This document shows, piece by piece, positions 26,378 to 34,897 of a DNA stretch of 64,000 nucleotides (positions are counted from its first letter, which is position 1; every line of letters starts with the position of its first letter). A program made the translations under genes and the position numbers. The notes beneath the pieces were generated by a model. The model had not been told where the DNA came from and searched no databases. It saw only the letters and a program-made list of their open reading frames with translations. The stretch covers positions 81,697-145,696 of the forward strand of contig NZ_BHYK01000011.1 in the NCBI RefSeq assembly GCF_003865095.1, given 5' to 3'. The DNA is from Clostridium tagluense. Its GTDB lineage: Bacteria; Bacillota; Clostridia; Clostridiales; Clostridiaceae.

Positions 26378-27430
26378 ATGATTTTTTCATCAAAGAATAA
26401 AAAATTCAAGATTATTGCAATATCTATTGTACTAGCAATAACGCTATCTGCTTGTTCTAAAAAAGTTACAAAGCCAGTAGAACCAATTTCTAGTACTGAG
26501 TTTTTAATGGGAACTGTGTGTACAATTAAAATCTATGATAAATCTTCTACTAAAGTATTAGATAGTGCTTTCAAAAGAATTCGTGAAATTGAAGATAAAA
26601 TGAGTATCAATAAAGAGGCTAGTGAGGTTATAGATATAAATAATGCAGCCGGAGAAAAGCCAATTAAAATTTCTGATGGAACCGTTGAGGTTCTTAAAGA
26701 AGGTTTGAAATTTGCAGGATTAACAGGTGGAAAAATGGATATAACTGTAGGCCCCCTTGTAAAATTATGGGGAATAGGTACTGATGCAGCAAGGGTGCCT
26801 TCAAAAGGTGAAATTCAAGAAAAAAAAGCACTGATAAATTATAAAAACTTAATATTAGATGAAAAAAATAAAACAGCATTTCTTAAAAATAAAGGTATGA
26901 TAATAGATTTAGGGGCTATAGCTAAGGGATATACTGCTGATGAAGTATCAAAGGTTTTAAAAGACAATGGCGTAGAACATGCTATTATAAACCTTGGGGG
27001 TAACGTATTTGCTATGGGTAAAAATATTACTGGAACTCCTTGGAAAATAGGAATTCAAGATCCGTTTACGCAAAGAGGTGATATTATCGGAATGATCCAA
27101 GTAGAAAATAAATCCATTGTTACTTCGGGTATTTATGAAAGATATTTTGAGAAAGATGGTAAGAAATATCACCATATTTTAAGTACTAGCACAGGATACC
27201 CTTGTGATAATTCTATAGCAGGAGTGTCCATAGTAAGTGAAAAATCAATTGATGGAGATGCTCTTTCTACTAGTGTGTTTTCATTGGGACTAGAAGACGG
27301 AATGAAATTCATAAATACCATGCCTGGAGTAGAAGGTATTTTTATAACTAAAGATAAGCAGGTATACACTACCACCGGGTTAAAAGATAAATTCAAAATC
27401 ACAAATGCAGAATTCACATTAAAAAATTAG
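26378..27430 (+). CDS. apbE: FAD:protein FMN transferase (ApbE lipoprotein)
   Basis: ApbE attaches FMN to a Thr of target flavoproteins such as Rnf or Nqr subunits, using FAD and Mg2+. The 350-residue protein has a lipoprotein signal with lipobox LSAC (Cys26). Family segments are FLMGTVCTI, DITVGPLVKLWG, IDLGAIAKGYTAD, INLGGN and SGIYERYF. The metal-site region HHILSTSTGYP and DGDALSTSVFSLG follow, with FITKD near the end. Length is typical (330-360). It acts outside the membrane. No rnf or nqr operon and no FMN-binding partner lies in this window, so the target is elsewhere. GAGGTG precedes the ATG. Confidence 0.94.
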   Translation: MIFSSKNKKFKIIAISIVLAITLSACSKKVTKPVEPISSTEFLMGTVCTIKIYDKSSTKVLDSAFKRIREIEDKMSINKEASEVIDINNAAGEKPIKISDGTVEVLKEGLKFAGLTGGKMDITVGPLVKLWGIGTDAARVPSKGEIQEKKALINYKNLILDEKNKTAFLKNKGMIIDLGAIAKGYTADEVSKVLKDNGVEHAIINLGGNVFAMGKNITGTPWKIGIQDPFTQRGDIIGMIQVENKSIVTSGIYERYFEKDGKKYHHILSTSTGYPCDNSIAGVSIVSEKSIDGDALSTSVFSLGLEDGMKFINTMPGVEGIFITKDKQVYTTTGLKDKFKITNAEFTLKN

Positions 27431-27527
27431 AAAAGAAAAAAACATACTATAAATTCCATTACACTTTTCAAAGACAAACTCTTCTTAAATATGCTATAAT
27501 ATTCTAATGTATTAGAGGGGTGATTTT

Positions 27528-28400
27528 ATGAGTAGTATTGCAGGAGAAGGTTGTGAAATAAGAGTTCCATTTAATGAAAGAAAACCAATAGCTGAAATAG
27601 AACGTAGTCTTATTACAACCTATAGGAAAAATATTTGGTCAAAATTCACTAAAGCTATAGTGGATTATAAGTTAGTTTGCCAGGGTGATAAAATTGCTGT
27701 AGCTATCTCTGGCGGTAAGGATAGTCTAATAATGGCTAAATTATTTCAAGAGTTACAACATTACGGCGGTGTTAATTTTGAATTAGAGTTTATTGCAATG
27801 GATCCTGGTTATCATGAAAATATAAAAGAATTATTAATTGACAATTGTAAGCACTTAAATATCCCGGTGAAAATATTTGAATCAAGTGTTTTCCATATAA
27901 TTGATAACATAGCAAAAGATTATCCTTGTTATATGTGCGCTAAAATGCGTCGTGGAGCTTTATATGCAAAGGCAGAAGAGCTAGGTTGCAATAAACTTGC
28001 CCTTGGACACCATTTTAATGATGTTGTTGAAACTACTATGTTAAATATTCTTTATTCAGGAAACTTTAAGACTATGCTTCCAAAATTAAAAGCACAGAAT
28101 TTTAAGGGAATGGAATTGATTCGTCCTCTTTATTATATTGAAGAACAATATATTGAAGATTTCACTCAAAACAGTGGTATTTGGCCACTTAATTGTGCCT
28201 GCATGGTTGCAGCTAAAAAGATAGGAAACAAGCGCCATGAAATTAAAGCTTTAGTTAAAGATTTAAAGAAAAATTTTAGTGATGTTGATAAATCTATTTT
28301 TAGAGCTGCACAAAATGTAAATATGGATTCCATTTTAGGTTGGCAAAAAAGCGGAGAAAATTATTCGTATTTAGATTTTTATGATAAAGATGAAGATTAA
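27528..28400 (+). CDS. ttcA: TtcA-like tRNA 2-thiolation ATPase
   Basis: This 290-residue PP-loop enzyme resembles TtcA, which makes 2-thiocytidine at tRNA position 32 using an iron-sulfur cluster and ATP. The ATP loop is SGGKDS (about residues 65-70). CYMCAKMRR (about 131-139) gives the CxxC cluster ligands, and LNCACM supplies a further Cys near the C-terminus. GHHFNDVVETT fits the conserved PP-loop motif. It is close in size to E. coli TtcA (311). AGGGGTGA precedes the ATG. It has its own terminator at 28399-28443. Related clostridial proteins of this size may have other tRNA targets. Confidence 0.85.
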   Translation: MSSIAGEGCEIRVPFNERKPIAEIERSLITTYRKNIWSKFTKAIVDYKLVCQGDKIAVAISGGKDSLIMAKLFQELQHYGGVNFELEFIAMDPGYHENIKELLIDNCKHLNIPVKIFESSVFHIIDNIAKDYPCYMCAKMRRGALYAKAEELGCNKLALGHHFNDVVETTMLNILYSGNFKTMLPKLKAQNFKGMELIRPLYYIEEQYIEDFTQNSGIWPLNCACMVAAKKIGNKRHEIKALVKDLKKNFSDVDKSIFRAAQNVNMDSILGWQKSGENYSYLDFYDKDED

Positions 28401-28445
28401 TAAACAGCAGTGGAACAATTATTAAGTTCTACTGCTGTTTATTAT
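28399..28445 (+). terminator. Terminator of ttcA-like
   Basis: An 18-bp stem with one mismatch (28399-28416 with 28426-28443) contains the ttcA stop codon region. The right arm ends in GTTTATTATT. Confidence 0.75.
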
Positions 28446-28653
28446 TAAATTGAAATATATTTTTGCTTTTAGGTATATCTTAGAAAAATTCAAGAAATGC
28501 TTTAGAAAGAGTTTATACCAGTATTGTATAATATAAATATTAAGGTGGGTTTAGAAATATAAAAATTAAAGCGTATTATCTGTACTAAATAAATACAAGA
28601 TAGATAACAAGTAATAGATTTTATCTATATTCAAAAGCATATAAGGAGGACTA

Positions 28654-29811
28654 ATGATGAAAAAGAAAACAGTAATTTATGCATTAATTGTAGTAGGTAT
28701 TTTAAGTGGTGTTTTTCTAATAAGTGAAAAAAAGAAGGCTAGTAAAATTGTAACTGTAAAAACTTCAATAGCTGCGGTAGGTGAACTTAAATCCTATATA
28801 TCTACCACCGCAAAAGTGAATTCAAAGAGTAGTAAAGAATATTTTGGTCTTCAATCTAAAATTAAAAAAGTTAATGTATCAGTAGGAGACAAGGTTAAAA
28901 TAGGTGATATCCTAGTAACTTATGATACTATAGATTTAGCTTCCACAGTTAGTCAAGCTCAAATTCAATATGATAATGCATTACTTGCTAAAGAGGATTT
29001 GTATAATCAAAATGATAATATTAAAAATAAAATTGCAGATTTGGCTAAAGAAATTGCAACATTAGAAAAAAGCACAAATCCAACGGATAAAGTAAAATTG
29101 GAAAGTTTAAAACAACAAAAGAGTGCCTTATCGCCATTTTCCTCGGAGAAGTTAAAGCAAACAGATAATTCTGTAAAGCTAGCAGAATTATCCTTGAATT
29201 CGGCTAAGCAGAAGCTAGTAGAAAATAAAAGCACAATTATATCTACGAATGCCGGAGTTGTAACAACCCTTACGGCTATAGAAGGTGCCATAGGGAATGG
29301 TATGGAGGCCGTGGTAGTAGTTCAAGATATAGAGAACTTAAAAGCAACCGCCTCACTTGGAAAATATGATGCAAGTAAAGTTAAAATTGGTCAAGAAGTA
29401 ATAATTAAAAATGGAGAAAAAACCTATAAAGGTAGTGTTTCATTTATAGACCCCGCAGCGACTAAAACAGTGGGGGTAACCGGAAGTGAAACAACCTTAG
29501 CAGTAGAAATATCTATTCTAGATAAAGCTCCAGATTTAAAGATAGATTTTGATGTAGACATAGACATATTAGTAGGTAAAGCTGCAAACGCTGTTAAAAT
29601 ACCTTCAGAAGCATTAAAGGTAGAAAAAGGTGGCAAAAGTTTAGTATACGTTGTTGAAAAAAATATAGTGCATGAAAGACAGGTAACTATTGGATTCCAG
29701 TCAGATACTGAAGTTCAAATAAATAAAGGGGTAAAAAAAGATGAAAAAGTTATATTGAACCCTTCAACTTCAATTTTGGAAGGCATAATTGTAAAAGAGG
29801 CAAAAAATTAA
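28654..29811 (+). CDS. MacA-like efflux adaptor (HlyD family)
   Basis: This 385-residue membrane-fusion protein has an N-terminal membrane anchor (about residues 6-25), a barrel-lipoyl half (INKKVNVSVGDKV-like region near 70), and a long coiled-coil hairpin (about 105-190) rich in Lys, Gln and Leu. The second lipoyl half has ISTNAGVVTTL, and beta-barrel and membrane-proximal domains end the protein. It would connect the MacB-type ABC transporter to the cell exterior. It is followed at 49 bp by the ATPase and then the permease, the standard adaptor-ATPase-permease order of Gram-positive export systems. GGAGGA precedes the ATG. The substrate (peptide, antibiotic or lipid) is not indicated. Confidence 0.87.
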   Translation: MMKKKTVIYALIVVGILSGVFLISEKKKASKIVTVKTSIAAVGELKSYISTTAKVNSKSSKEYFGLQSKIKKVNVSVGDKVKIGDILVTYDTIDLASTVSQAQIQYDNALLAKEDLYNQNDNIKNKIADLAKEIATLEKSTNPTDKVKLESLKQQKSALSPFSSEKLKQTDNSVKLAELSLNSAKQKLVENKSTIISTNAGVVTTLTAIEGAIGNGMEAVVVVQDIENLKATASLGKYDASKVKIGQEVIIKNGEKTYKGSVSFIDPAATKTVGVTGSETTLAVEISILDKAPDLKIDFDVDIDILVGKAANAVKIPSEALKVEKGGKSLVYVVEKNIVHERQVTIGFQSDTEVQINKGVKKDEKVILNPSTSILEGIIVKEAKN

Positions 29812-29859
29812 AGTAAGAGATAATTGTTTTGTACCAAGGGAATACAAGGAGGAATATAA

Positions 29860-30552
29860 ATGTTAGAGGTAAAAAACCTTATAAAAATATACAAAACTGG
29901 AGATCTTGAATTCACAGCCCTTAAAAATATTAATCTTAAAATTGAAAAGGGAGAGTTTACATCAATAATGGGGGCTTCTGGCTCTGGGAAATCTACTTTG
30001 ATGAATATACTTGGCTGTCTCGATAAAATGAATAGTGGTAAGTATATTTTAAATGGACGTGATATTTCAATTCTCAGCGGTGATGAACTTGCCTATATAA
30101 GAAATAAAGAAATAGGATTTGTATTCCAGTCATTTAATCTTATTCCAAGAATTAGCTTGCTTGACAATGTTCAGCTTCCTATGATGTACGCGGGTATACC
30201 TGCGAGGGAGCGCAGGGAAAAAGCTCTTTATGCACTTGATAAAGTAGGGCTATCAGATAGAGTACGTCATTTGCCAAATGAAATATCAGGAGGACAAAAG
30301 CAAAGAGCCGCTATCGCAAGGGCCATAGTTAATTCTCCAGCGGTGATCATGGCCGATGAGCCCACTGGGAACCTTGATTCTAAATCTTCAGAAGATATAA
30401 TGAAGATATTTGAAGATTTAAATAATGAAGGAGCTACAATCCTTATGGTAACCCATGAAACTGATATTGCAGAGCATACAAATAGAATAATAAGGTTTAG
30501 AGACGGTGAAATTGTATCCGATTCTATTGTTAAGCATAGAATCCTTTTATAG
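29860..30552 (+). CDS. MacB-type ABC transporter ATP-binding protein
   Basis: This 230-residue ATPase has Walker A GASGSGKST (about 38-46), Q-loop FQSFNLIPR, ABC signature EISGGQKQR, Walker B VIMADEPTGNLDS and switch His in VTHETD. Sequence and size place it in the LolD/MacB export subfamily (MJ0796-like). It powers the permease encoded 13 bp downstream. AAGGAGGAA precedes the ATG. In such systems ATP closes the dimer and drives the permease to push substrate through the adaptor encoded upstream. Confidence 0.93.
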   Translation: MLEVKNLIKIYKTGDLEFTALKNINLKIEKGEFTSIMGASGSGKSTLMNILGCLDKMNSGKYILNGRDISILSGDELAYIRNKEIGFVFQSFNLIPRISLLDNVQLPMMYAGIPARERREKALYALDKVGLSDRVRHLPNEISGGQKQRAAIARAIVNSPAVIMADEPTGNLDSKSSEDIMKIFEDLNNEGATILMVTHETDIAEHTNRIIRFRDGEIVSDSIVKHRILL

Positions 30553-30565
30553 AGGGAGTGAAAGT

Positions 30566-31777
30566 ATGAATATATTTGAAAGTGTAAAAACAGCATTAGA
30601 AAGTATAAAGGCTAATAAAATGCGATCTTTCCTTACCATGCTTGGAATAATAATTGGTATAAGTTCAGTTATAACAATTGTATCTCTTGGTCAAGGAGGT
30701 CAAAAAGCTATCACAGGTGAATTTGAAAAATTGGGGGCCTCTTCACTTACAGTTAAAGTAAGTGGAGAAAATCCCCAATCAACAGATTATATAACCTTAG
30801 AGGATGTTAAACAGATAAAACAAAAAATTGAAAGTATTAAATATGCAAGTCCTGCCTTTCAACTTCAAGGTACTGTTTTTTCTGATAAGAAAAGTAAAAA
30901 CTCGTTTATGAGGGGAGGCTCTCCAGATCTTGCATATATAAATAACACAGAAATTATTTTTGGAAGATATTTTAATGAAAAGGAATATGAGCAAGCAGCC
31001 ACAGTAGGCATAATTGACGAAGCTGATGCAATTACATTGTTTGGTTATTCTGATGTAGTAGGTCAAAGTATAAAAATAGGTCAAAATGCATTAATGAAAA
31101 AGATGACTATTATAGGTGTTGAAAAAGGAATATCCTCTCCTTTTGGAAAAGGCGGAAATTCTGGTAAACCCATTATAATAACGGCACCAGTAACCTTCTT
31201 AAGTACCCTACAGTCCAAGGAATTTAAAATAAGTTCAATAACAGTAGTTGCAGATTCACAAGATAATAGTGAATCCGTAGGAAATGGAACAATAAAAATG
31301 TTAGAATCAAGACACAATAACCGTGGCAAGGAAATATATTCAGCAGACAATGCACTCGCAGTTCTTGAGCAAATTAACAGTGTCCTTGGAATATTCACAG
31401 CTTTTATAAGCGCAGTTGCAGCTATATCTCTACTGGTTGGTGGTATTGGTGTAATGAACATAATGCTTGTGTCAGTGACCGAGCGAACAAGGGAGATAGG
31501 CATAAGAAAAGCAGTAGGAGCAACAACTAAAATAATACTAATGCAGTTTTTAATAGAGTCAGTTATTCTATCCCTAATAGGAGGTATAATGGGAATGATT
31601 TTGGGCATTGTTGGAGCTGAGATAATAGGAAGTTTTGCAGGAATAACGCCAGTGATATCTTTGGCATCCATAGTTGGTTCTATTTTATTCTCTTCAGCAG
31701 TAGGTGTTTTTTTTGGTATCTACCCAGCTAAAAAAGCAGCAGAATTAGATCCAATTGATGCCCTCAGATATGAGTAA
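30566..31777 (+). CDS. MacB-type ABC transporter permease (FtsX-like)
   Basis: This 403-residue protein has the MacB layout. The N-terminal helix is MRSFLTMLGIIIGISSVITI (about 20-39). A large extracellular domain follows (about 45-280), then three C-terminal helices. These include VSVTERTREIGIRKAVGAT, the diagnostic FtsX/MacB coupling segment. The ATG at 30566 is chosen because GGGAGTGAAAGT precedes it; an upstream in-frame ATG lies inside the ATPase gene. It completes the three-gene efflux operon and is followed by a terminator. MacB relatives export peptides, macrolides or cell-wall-active compounds; the substrate here is unknown. Confidence 0.92.
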   Translation: MNIFESVKTALESIKANKMRSFLTMLGIIIGISSVITIVSLGQGGQKAITGEFEKLGASSLTVKVSGENPQSTDYITLEDVKQIKQKIESIKYASPAFQLQGTVFSDKKSKNSFMRGGSPDLAYINNTEIIFGRYFNEKEYEQAATVGIIDEADAITLFGYSDVVGQSIKIGQNALMKKMTIIGVEKGISSPFGKGGNSGKPIIITAPVTFLSTLQSKEFKISSITVVADSQDNSESVGNGTIKMLESRHNNRGKEIYSADNALAVLEQINSVLGIFTAFISAVAAISLLVGGIGVMNIMLVSVTERTREIGIRKAVGATTKIILMQFLIESVILSLIGGIMGMILGIVGAEIIGSFAGITPVISLASIVGSILFSSAVGVFFGIYPAKKAAELDPIDALRYE

Positions 31778-31781
31778 AATT

Positions 31782-31811
31782 AAAATAGTGCCTGTGAGGG
31801 CACTATTTTTC
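31782..31811. terminator. Bidirectional terminator of the efflux operon
   Basis: AAAATAGTGCC (31782-31792) pairs with GGCACTATTTT (31799-31809) around TGTGAG, with T-tract on the right and A-tract on the left. The convergent 90-residue gene stops inside it. Confidence 0.85.
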
Positions 31812-32075
31812 ATTCGCTTTTAATTCTTCTATCAGAAATTTATCAAAATAAATTTCTTCTATGAAATTATTTTCATCAAAACTAGTTTTATGTCTTTTAT
31901 TATATTCATTAATATTTGATTTTAGCCAGTAAGGTGTTGATATATCAAATTTGTAACATAACTCTGTTATGCACGCTTTTAAATTTTCTTGATAACTGTC
32001 TTGGATTTCCGATACTGACACTTCATCTTCAATAATTCTATTATCATAAATTAATTTCCCCCAAATTTTTAACAT
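31803..32075 (-). CDS. Hypothetical protein
   Basis: This 90-residue soluble protein has no recognisable domain. AGGAGGCAAAG places an excellent ribosome site before the ATG at 32075, so translation is likely. It begins MLKIWGKLIYDN and contains CITELCYKFDIS, with two cysteines. Similar short proteins with an N-terminal KIWGKLI segment are, as far as I recall, found in clostridia without function. The gene is convergent with the efflux operon and shares its terminator. Confidence 0.7.
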   Translation of the reverse strand: MLKIWGKLIYDNRIIEDEVSVSEIQDSYQENLKACITELCYKFDISTPYWLKSNINEYNKRHKTSFDENNFIEEIYFDKFLIEELKANEK

Positions 32076-32268
32076 CTTTGCCTCCTATTTTTGAAAATAT
32101 AATTTTATTGTTAAATATTTTTTATTAGTCATAAGTCTATCATAAATAATAATTAAAGTCATGAAATATATTTCAAAGGTTGATTTATTATATATTGCAT
32201 GTTTTCAACCATTTTTGGAAACAATACAAATTGATTATTTTATAAATATACAGGAGGAATAAAAACAC

Positions 32269-33639
32269 ATGGTAAATTTAAGTACAATCCATTATGCATA
32301 TATAATCATCATTGTAATAATTATTGTGATAATTACACTTAAAAAGGATGTTATACTTCCATGTGTTTTAGGCATTGGGATAATAGGGTATATTTTTACA
32401 GGTGATGTTTTAGAAGCTGTGCAGATTATATATAAGGCGATAGTTGTATCTGGAAAAGAATTTATTGAAGTAGTTGTCCTTATTGCATTAGTTAATGCAA
32501 TGTCTAGTGCCTTAACTGACATTGGTTCAGATGAGATAATTATAAAACCTTTGAAGAAATTAATGGTAAATAAAACTATGTCTTTTTTTGTTCTAGGTAT
32601 AACTATGACTATGGTTTCATTGTTTATTTGGCCAACACCTGCCGTGGTTTTTATAGGTGCTTTAATGGTACCTGTAGCAGTAAAATCTGGAGTACCTCCT
32701 GTATGGGCTGCAGTAGTTTTATGTATATTTGGCAATGGAGTTGCCTTATCTAGCGATTTCATTCTTCAAGTAGCACCATCCATAACGGCCAAGACTGCGA
32801 ATTTGGCAAGTCCATTAGGAATTATTAAAGATTGTATTCCCTTTTGGGGGGTAATGAGTATAGTTACTATAACTACAGCATTTATACTTATGAGAAAAGA
32901 TAAAAGTACAGAAATTGTGGTTAATGATAAAATAACTGAAACTAAAGAATTAGTGCAAAAACAGTCCATTGGACCAAAAGTCATAGCAATAGCTACTCCT
33001 TTAGCATTTATAATAGATATAATATTTATAACCAGATTAGGGTTAATAGGCCCAGAATCTACAGCTTTAATAGGTGGAACAGCCGCAATAATAATGATAA
33101 TTTCATCTATAGTTCATACTGATATTAAAACATCCTTAGGCGAGGTTACTAAATACGTTAAAAGTGGTTTTACTTTTGGCATAAGTATATTTGCACCAAT
33201 TATTATTATCGGTGCTTTCTTTTTTCTAGGAAGTGAAAATACAGCAACTGCTATTTTGGGTAATGGTGCTAGTGGTATTTTAACTGATATAGGAATATAT
33301 GCAGCCAGTAAGGTGCCCCTATCCAAATATTCTGTGATAGGTATACAAACAGCAGTAAGCACACTTCTTGGGCTTAGTGGTTCAGGTTTTGCGGGCCTTC
33401 CTCTTGTTGGAACTTTAGCTAACACCTTTTCAACCGCCATTGTTATAGACAAAGAAAAGGTGGCGGCCTTTGGTCAAATCATCACTATTTGGATAGGCGG
33501 TGGAACTATAATTCCTTGGAGCGTGGTTGCCGCAGCAGGAATATGTAAGGTTGAAGCCTATGAAGTAGCTAGGAAAAATTTTATACCTGTTACTTTTGGA
33601 ATAGTAGCAACAGTTATAATGGCTATAATAATATTATAG
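32269..33639 (+). CDS. Multi-spanning permease, ion-transporter type
   Basis: This 456-residue protein has about 11-12 membrane helices and paired, re-entrant-like glycine/proline segments (for example SLFIWPTPAVVFIGA and GLSGSGFAGLPLVG). Such paired repeats are typical of the ion-transporter superfamily that includes GntP, CitM and NhaC-like secondary carriers. I cannot assign a substrate. AGGAGG lies upstream of the ATG. No catabolic gene is adjacent: the next gene is ArsC-like, so an oxyanion link is possible but not supported by sequence. Confidence 0.75.
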   Translation: MVNLSTIHYAYIIIIVIIIVIITLKKDVILPCVLGIGIIGYIFTGDVLEAVQIIYKAIVVSGKEFIEVVVLIALVNAMSSALTDIGSDEIIIKPLKKLMVNKTMSFFVLGITMTMVSLFIWPTPAVVFIGALMVPVAVKSGVPPVWAAVVLCIFGNGVALSSDFILQVAPSITAKTANLASPLGIIKDCIPFWGVMSIVTITTAFILMRKDKSTEIVVNDKITETKELVQKQSIGPKVIAIATPLAFIIDIIFITRLGLIGPESTALIGGTAAIIMIISSIVHTDIKTSLGEVTKYVKSGFTFGISIFAPIIIIGAFFFLGSENTATAILGNGASGILTDIGIYAASKVPLSKYSVIGIQTAVSTLLGLSGSGFAGLPLVGTLANTFSTAIVIDKEKVAAFGQIITIWIGGGTIIPWSVVAAAGICKVEAYEVARKNFIPVTFGIVATVIMAIIIL

Positions 33640-33735
33640 TTGTTTTTTAGGGTGTCTTAATAATTAATTGAAATCAATGCTATAATTAATGGTAGCATAA
33701 AACACACACTAATATATTTTAAGGAGATTAAACAA

Positions 33736-34074
33736 ATGAATATTCAATGTTTTGGAACCAAAAAGTGTTTTGATACACAAAAAACAGAACGATATTTTAA
33801 GGAAAGAACTATAAAATATCAATTCATAGATTTAAATATTAAAGGACTGAGCAAGGGTGAACTACAAAGTGTAAAAAAATCCATAGGTTTAAATAACTTA
33901 ATTAACACAAAATCAAAGGATTATAAAAAATTAAATTTAGATCAAATTAGAGGAGAGGAAACTAAAGAAGATATTCTATTGAAAAACCCACAACTCTTTA
34001 AGACTCCTATAGTAAGGAATGGTAAAGAAGCCACAGTGGGTTATGTACCAGAGATATGGACAACCTGGGAATAG
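33736..34074 (+). CDS. ArsC/Spx family protein
   Basis: This 112-residue thioredoxin-fold protein begins with a strand and GTKKCFDTQKTERYF, where Cys near residue 12 is in the ArsC active-site position. The typical pocket KTPIVRNGKEATVGY occurs near residue 88. Family members include arsenate reductases (glutaredoxin-linked) and Spx/YffB-like proteins. No second redox Cys is seen, as in the E. coli ArsC/YffB type. AAGGAGAT precedes the ATG. No arsR, arsB or rpoA-binding context is visible. Therefore arsenate reduction is possible but not shown. It ends ten bases before the convergent bioY gene. Confidence 0.8.
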   Translation: MNIQCFGTKKCFDTQKTERYFKERTIKYQFIDLNIKGLSKGELQSVKKSIGLNNLINTKSKDYKKLNLDQIRGEETKEDILLKNPQLFKTPIVRNGKEATVGYVPEIWTTWE

Positions 34075-34083
34075 TAATACATA

Positions 34084-34638
34084 TTACTTTGAATTTAGAT
34101 ATTTTGACAACCTAGGAATTAATTGCTTTGCTAGGATTATAGCTATAATTGCTTTTATAATATCCCCAGGTATAAATGGTATGCAAGCATATTTAAGAGC
34201 TGCATAAAAATTTATGCTTTTTCCTAAGTAGTTTGTAAAAATAAAATAAAAGTAAGGTACCCCTATAATATAGATTACAAAACTTCCTGAAACAACAGAA
34301 AATATTATTTTAGAAAGAGACTTGTTTTTTTCTGTAAGCTTGCCAATTGCATAAGCTGCAACAATAAAAGACAATAGAAATCCAAAGGTAGGGCTAACTA
34401 CAGCAGTTAAACCTCCAGTTCCAGATGCGAAAATAGGCACTCCAATCAAGCCTAAAATAACATAGGTAATTTGAGATAGTGCACCGAGCTTTGCACCTAA
34501 TATAAGTCCAGATAAAACAACAAAAAGAGTTTGAAGTGTTACAGGAATTGGGCCTATCGGTATTGAAATAAAGCCTCCCACTGCTGTTAGTGATGTAAAT
34601 AATGCAGTAATTATTAAATCTCTTGTAGATAATTTCAA
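34084..34638 (-). CDS. bioY: Biotin transporter substrate-binding component BioY
   Basis: BioY is the substrate-specificity subunit of biotin ECF transporters. The 184-residue protein has six hydrophobic helices with family segments GGFISIPIGPIPVTLQTLFV and GAKLGALSQITYVILG. Length is typical (180-200). The start is a TTG, supported by AGGGAGG nine bases upstream; no ATG or GTG is nearby. Energising components EcfA/T are not in the window, as is common when they are shared. A consensus BirA operator lies about 75 bp upstream over the transcription start, so expression should fall when biotin is plentiful. Confidence 0.95.
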   Translation of the reverse strand: MKLSTRDLIITALFTSLTAVGGFISIPIGPIPVTLQTLFVVLSGLILGAKLGALSQITYVILGLIGVPIFASGTGGLTAVVSPTFGFLLSFIVAAYAIGKLTEKNKSLSKIIFSVVSGSFVIYIIGVPYFYFIFTNYLGKSINFYAALKYACIPFIPGDIIKAIIAIILAKQLIPRLSKYLNSK

Positions 34639-34713
34639 AATAAATTCCTCCCTAAAAAGTTATAAATTAACCTAATACCAATATCTATCCAGGTAGATAT
34701 GTTATGTTAGGCA

Positions 34714-34745
34714 TTGTAAACCTTGTTATTGAATAAGGTTTACAA
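34714..34745. promoter_or_regulatory. BirA (biotin repressor) operator
   Basis: TTGTAAACC at 34714-34722 and GGTTTACAA at 34737-34745 form perfect 9-bp arms separated by 14 bp, the known BirA box. It lies immediately downstream of the bioY -10 element, placing it over the transcription start. Confidence 0.92.
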
Positions 34746-34747
34746 AT

Positions 34748-34776
34748 ATATTATCATGGATTATTTCCAAAGTCAA
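34748..34776 (-). promoter_or_regulatory. Promoter of bioY
   Basis: On the minus strand TTGACT (34776-34771), a 17-bp spacer and TAATAT (34753-34748) fit a sigma-A promoter. The BirA operator starts two bases after the -10. Confidence 0.75.
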
Positions 34777-34897
34777 ACAAAGTATAGCTAGCTTTATATA
34801 TTATACTTTCTTAAATATGCTATAATTAACTTCCCGAGGAATTTACATTACAAATGCTTATAATCAGAAGTTTATTATTTAATAGGAGGGTTTAAAA

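Noticed and set aside
31081..31671. 196-codon open frame on the minus strand inside the MacB-type permease
   Set aside because: It mirrors the permease on the opposite strand, has no ribosome site and no recognisable domain.
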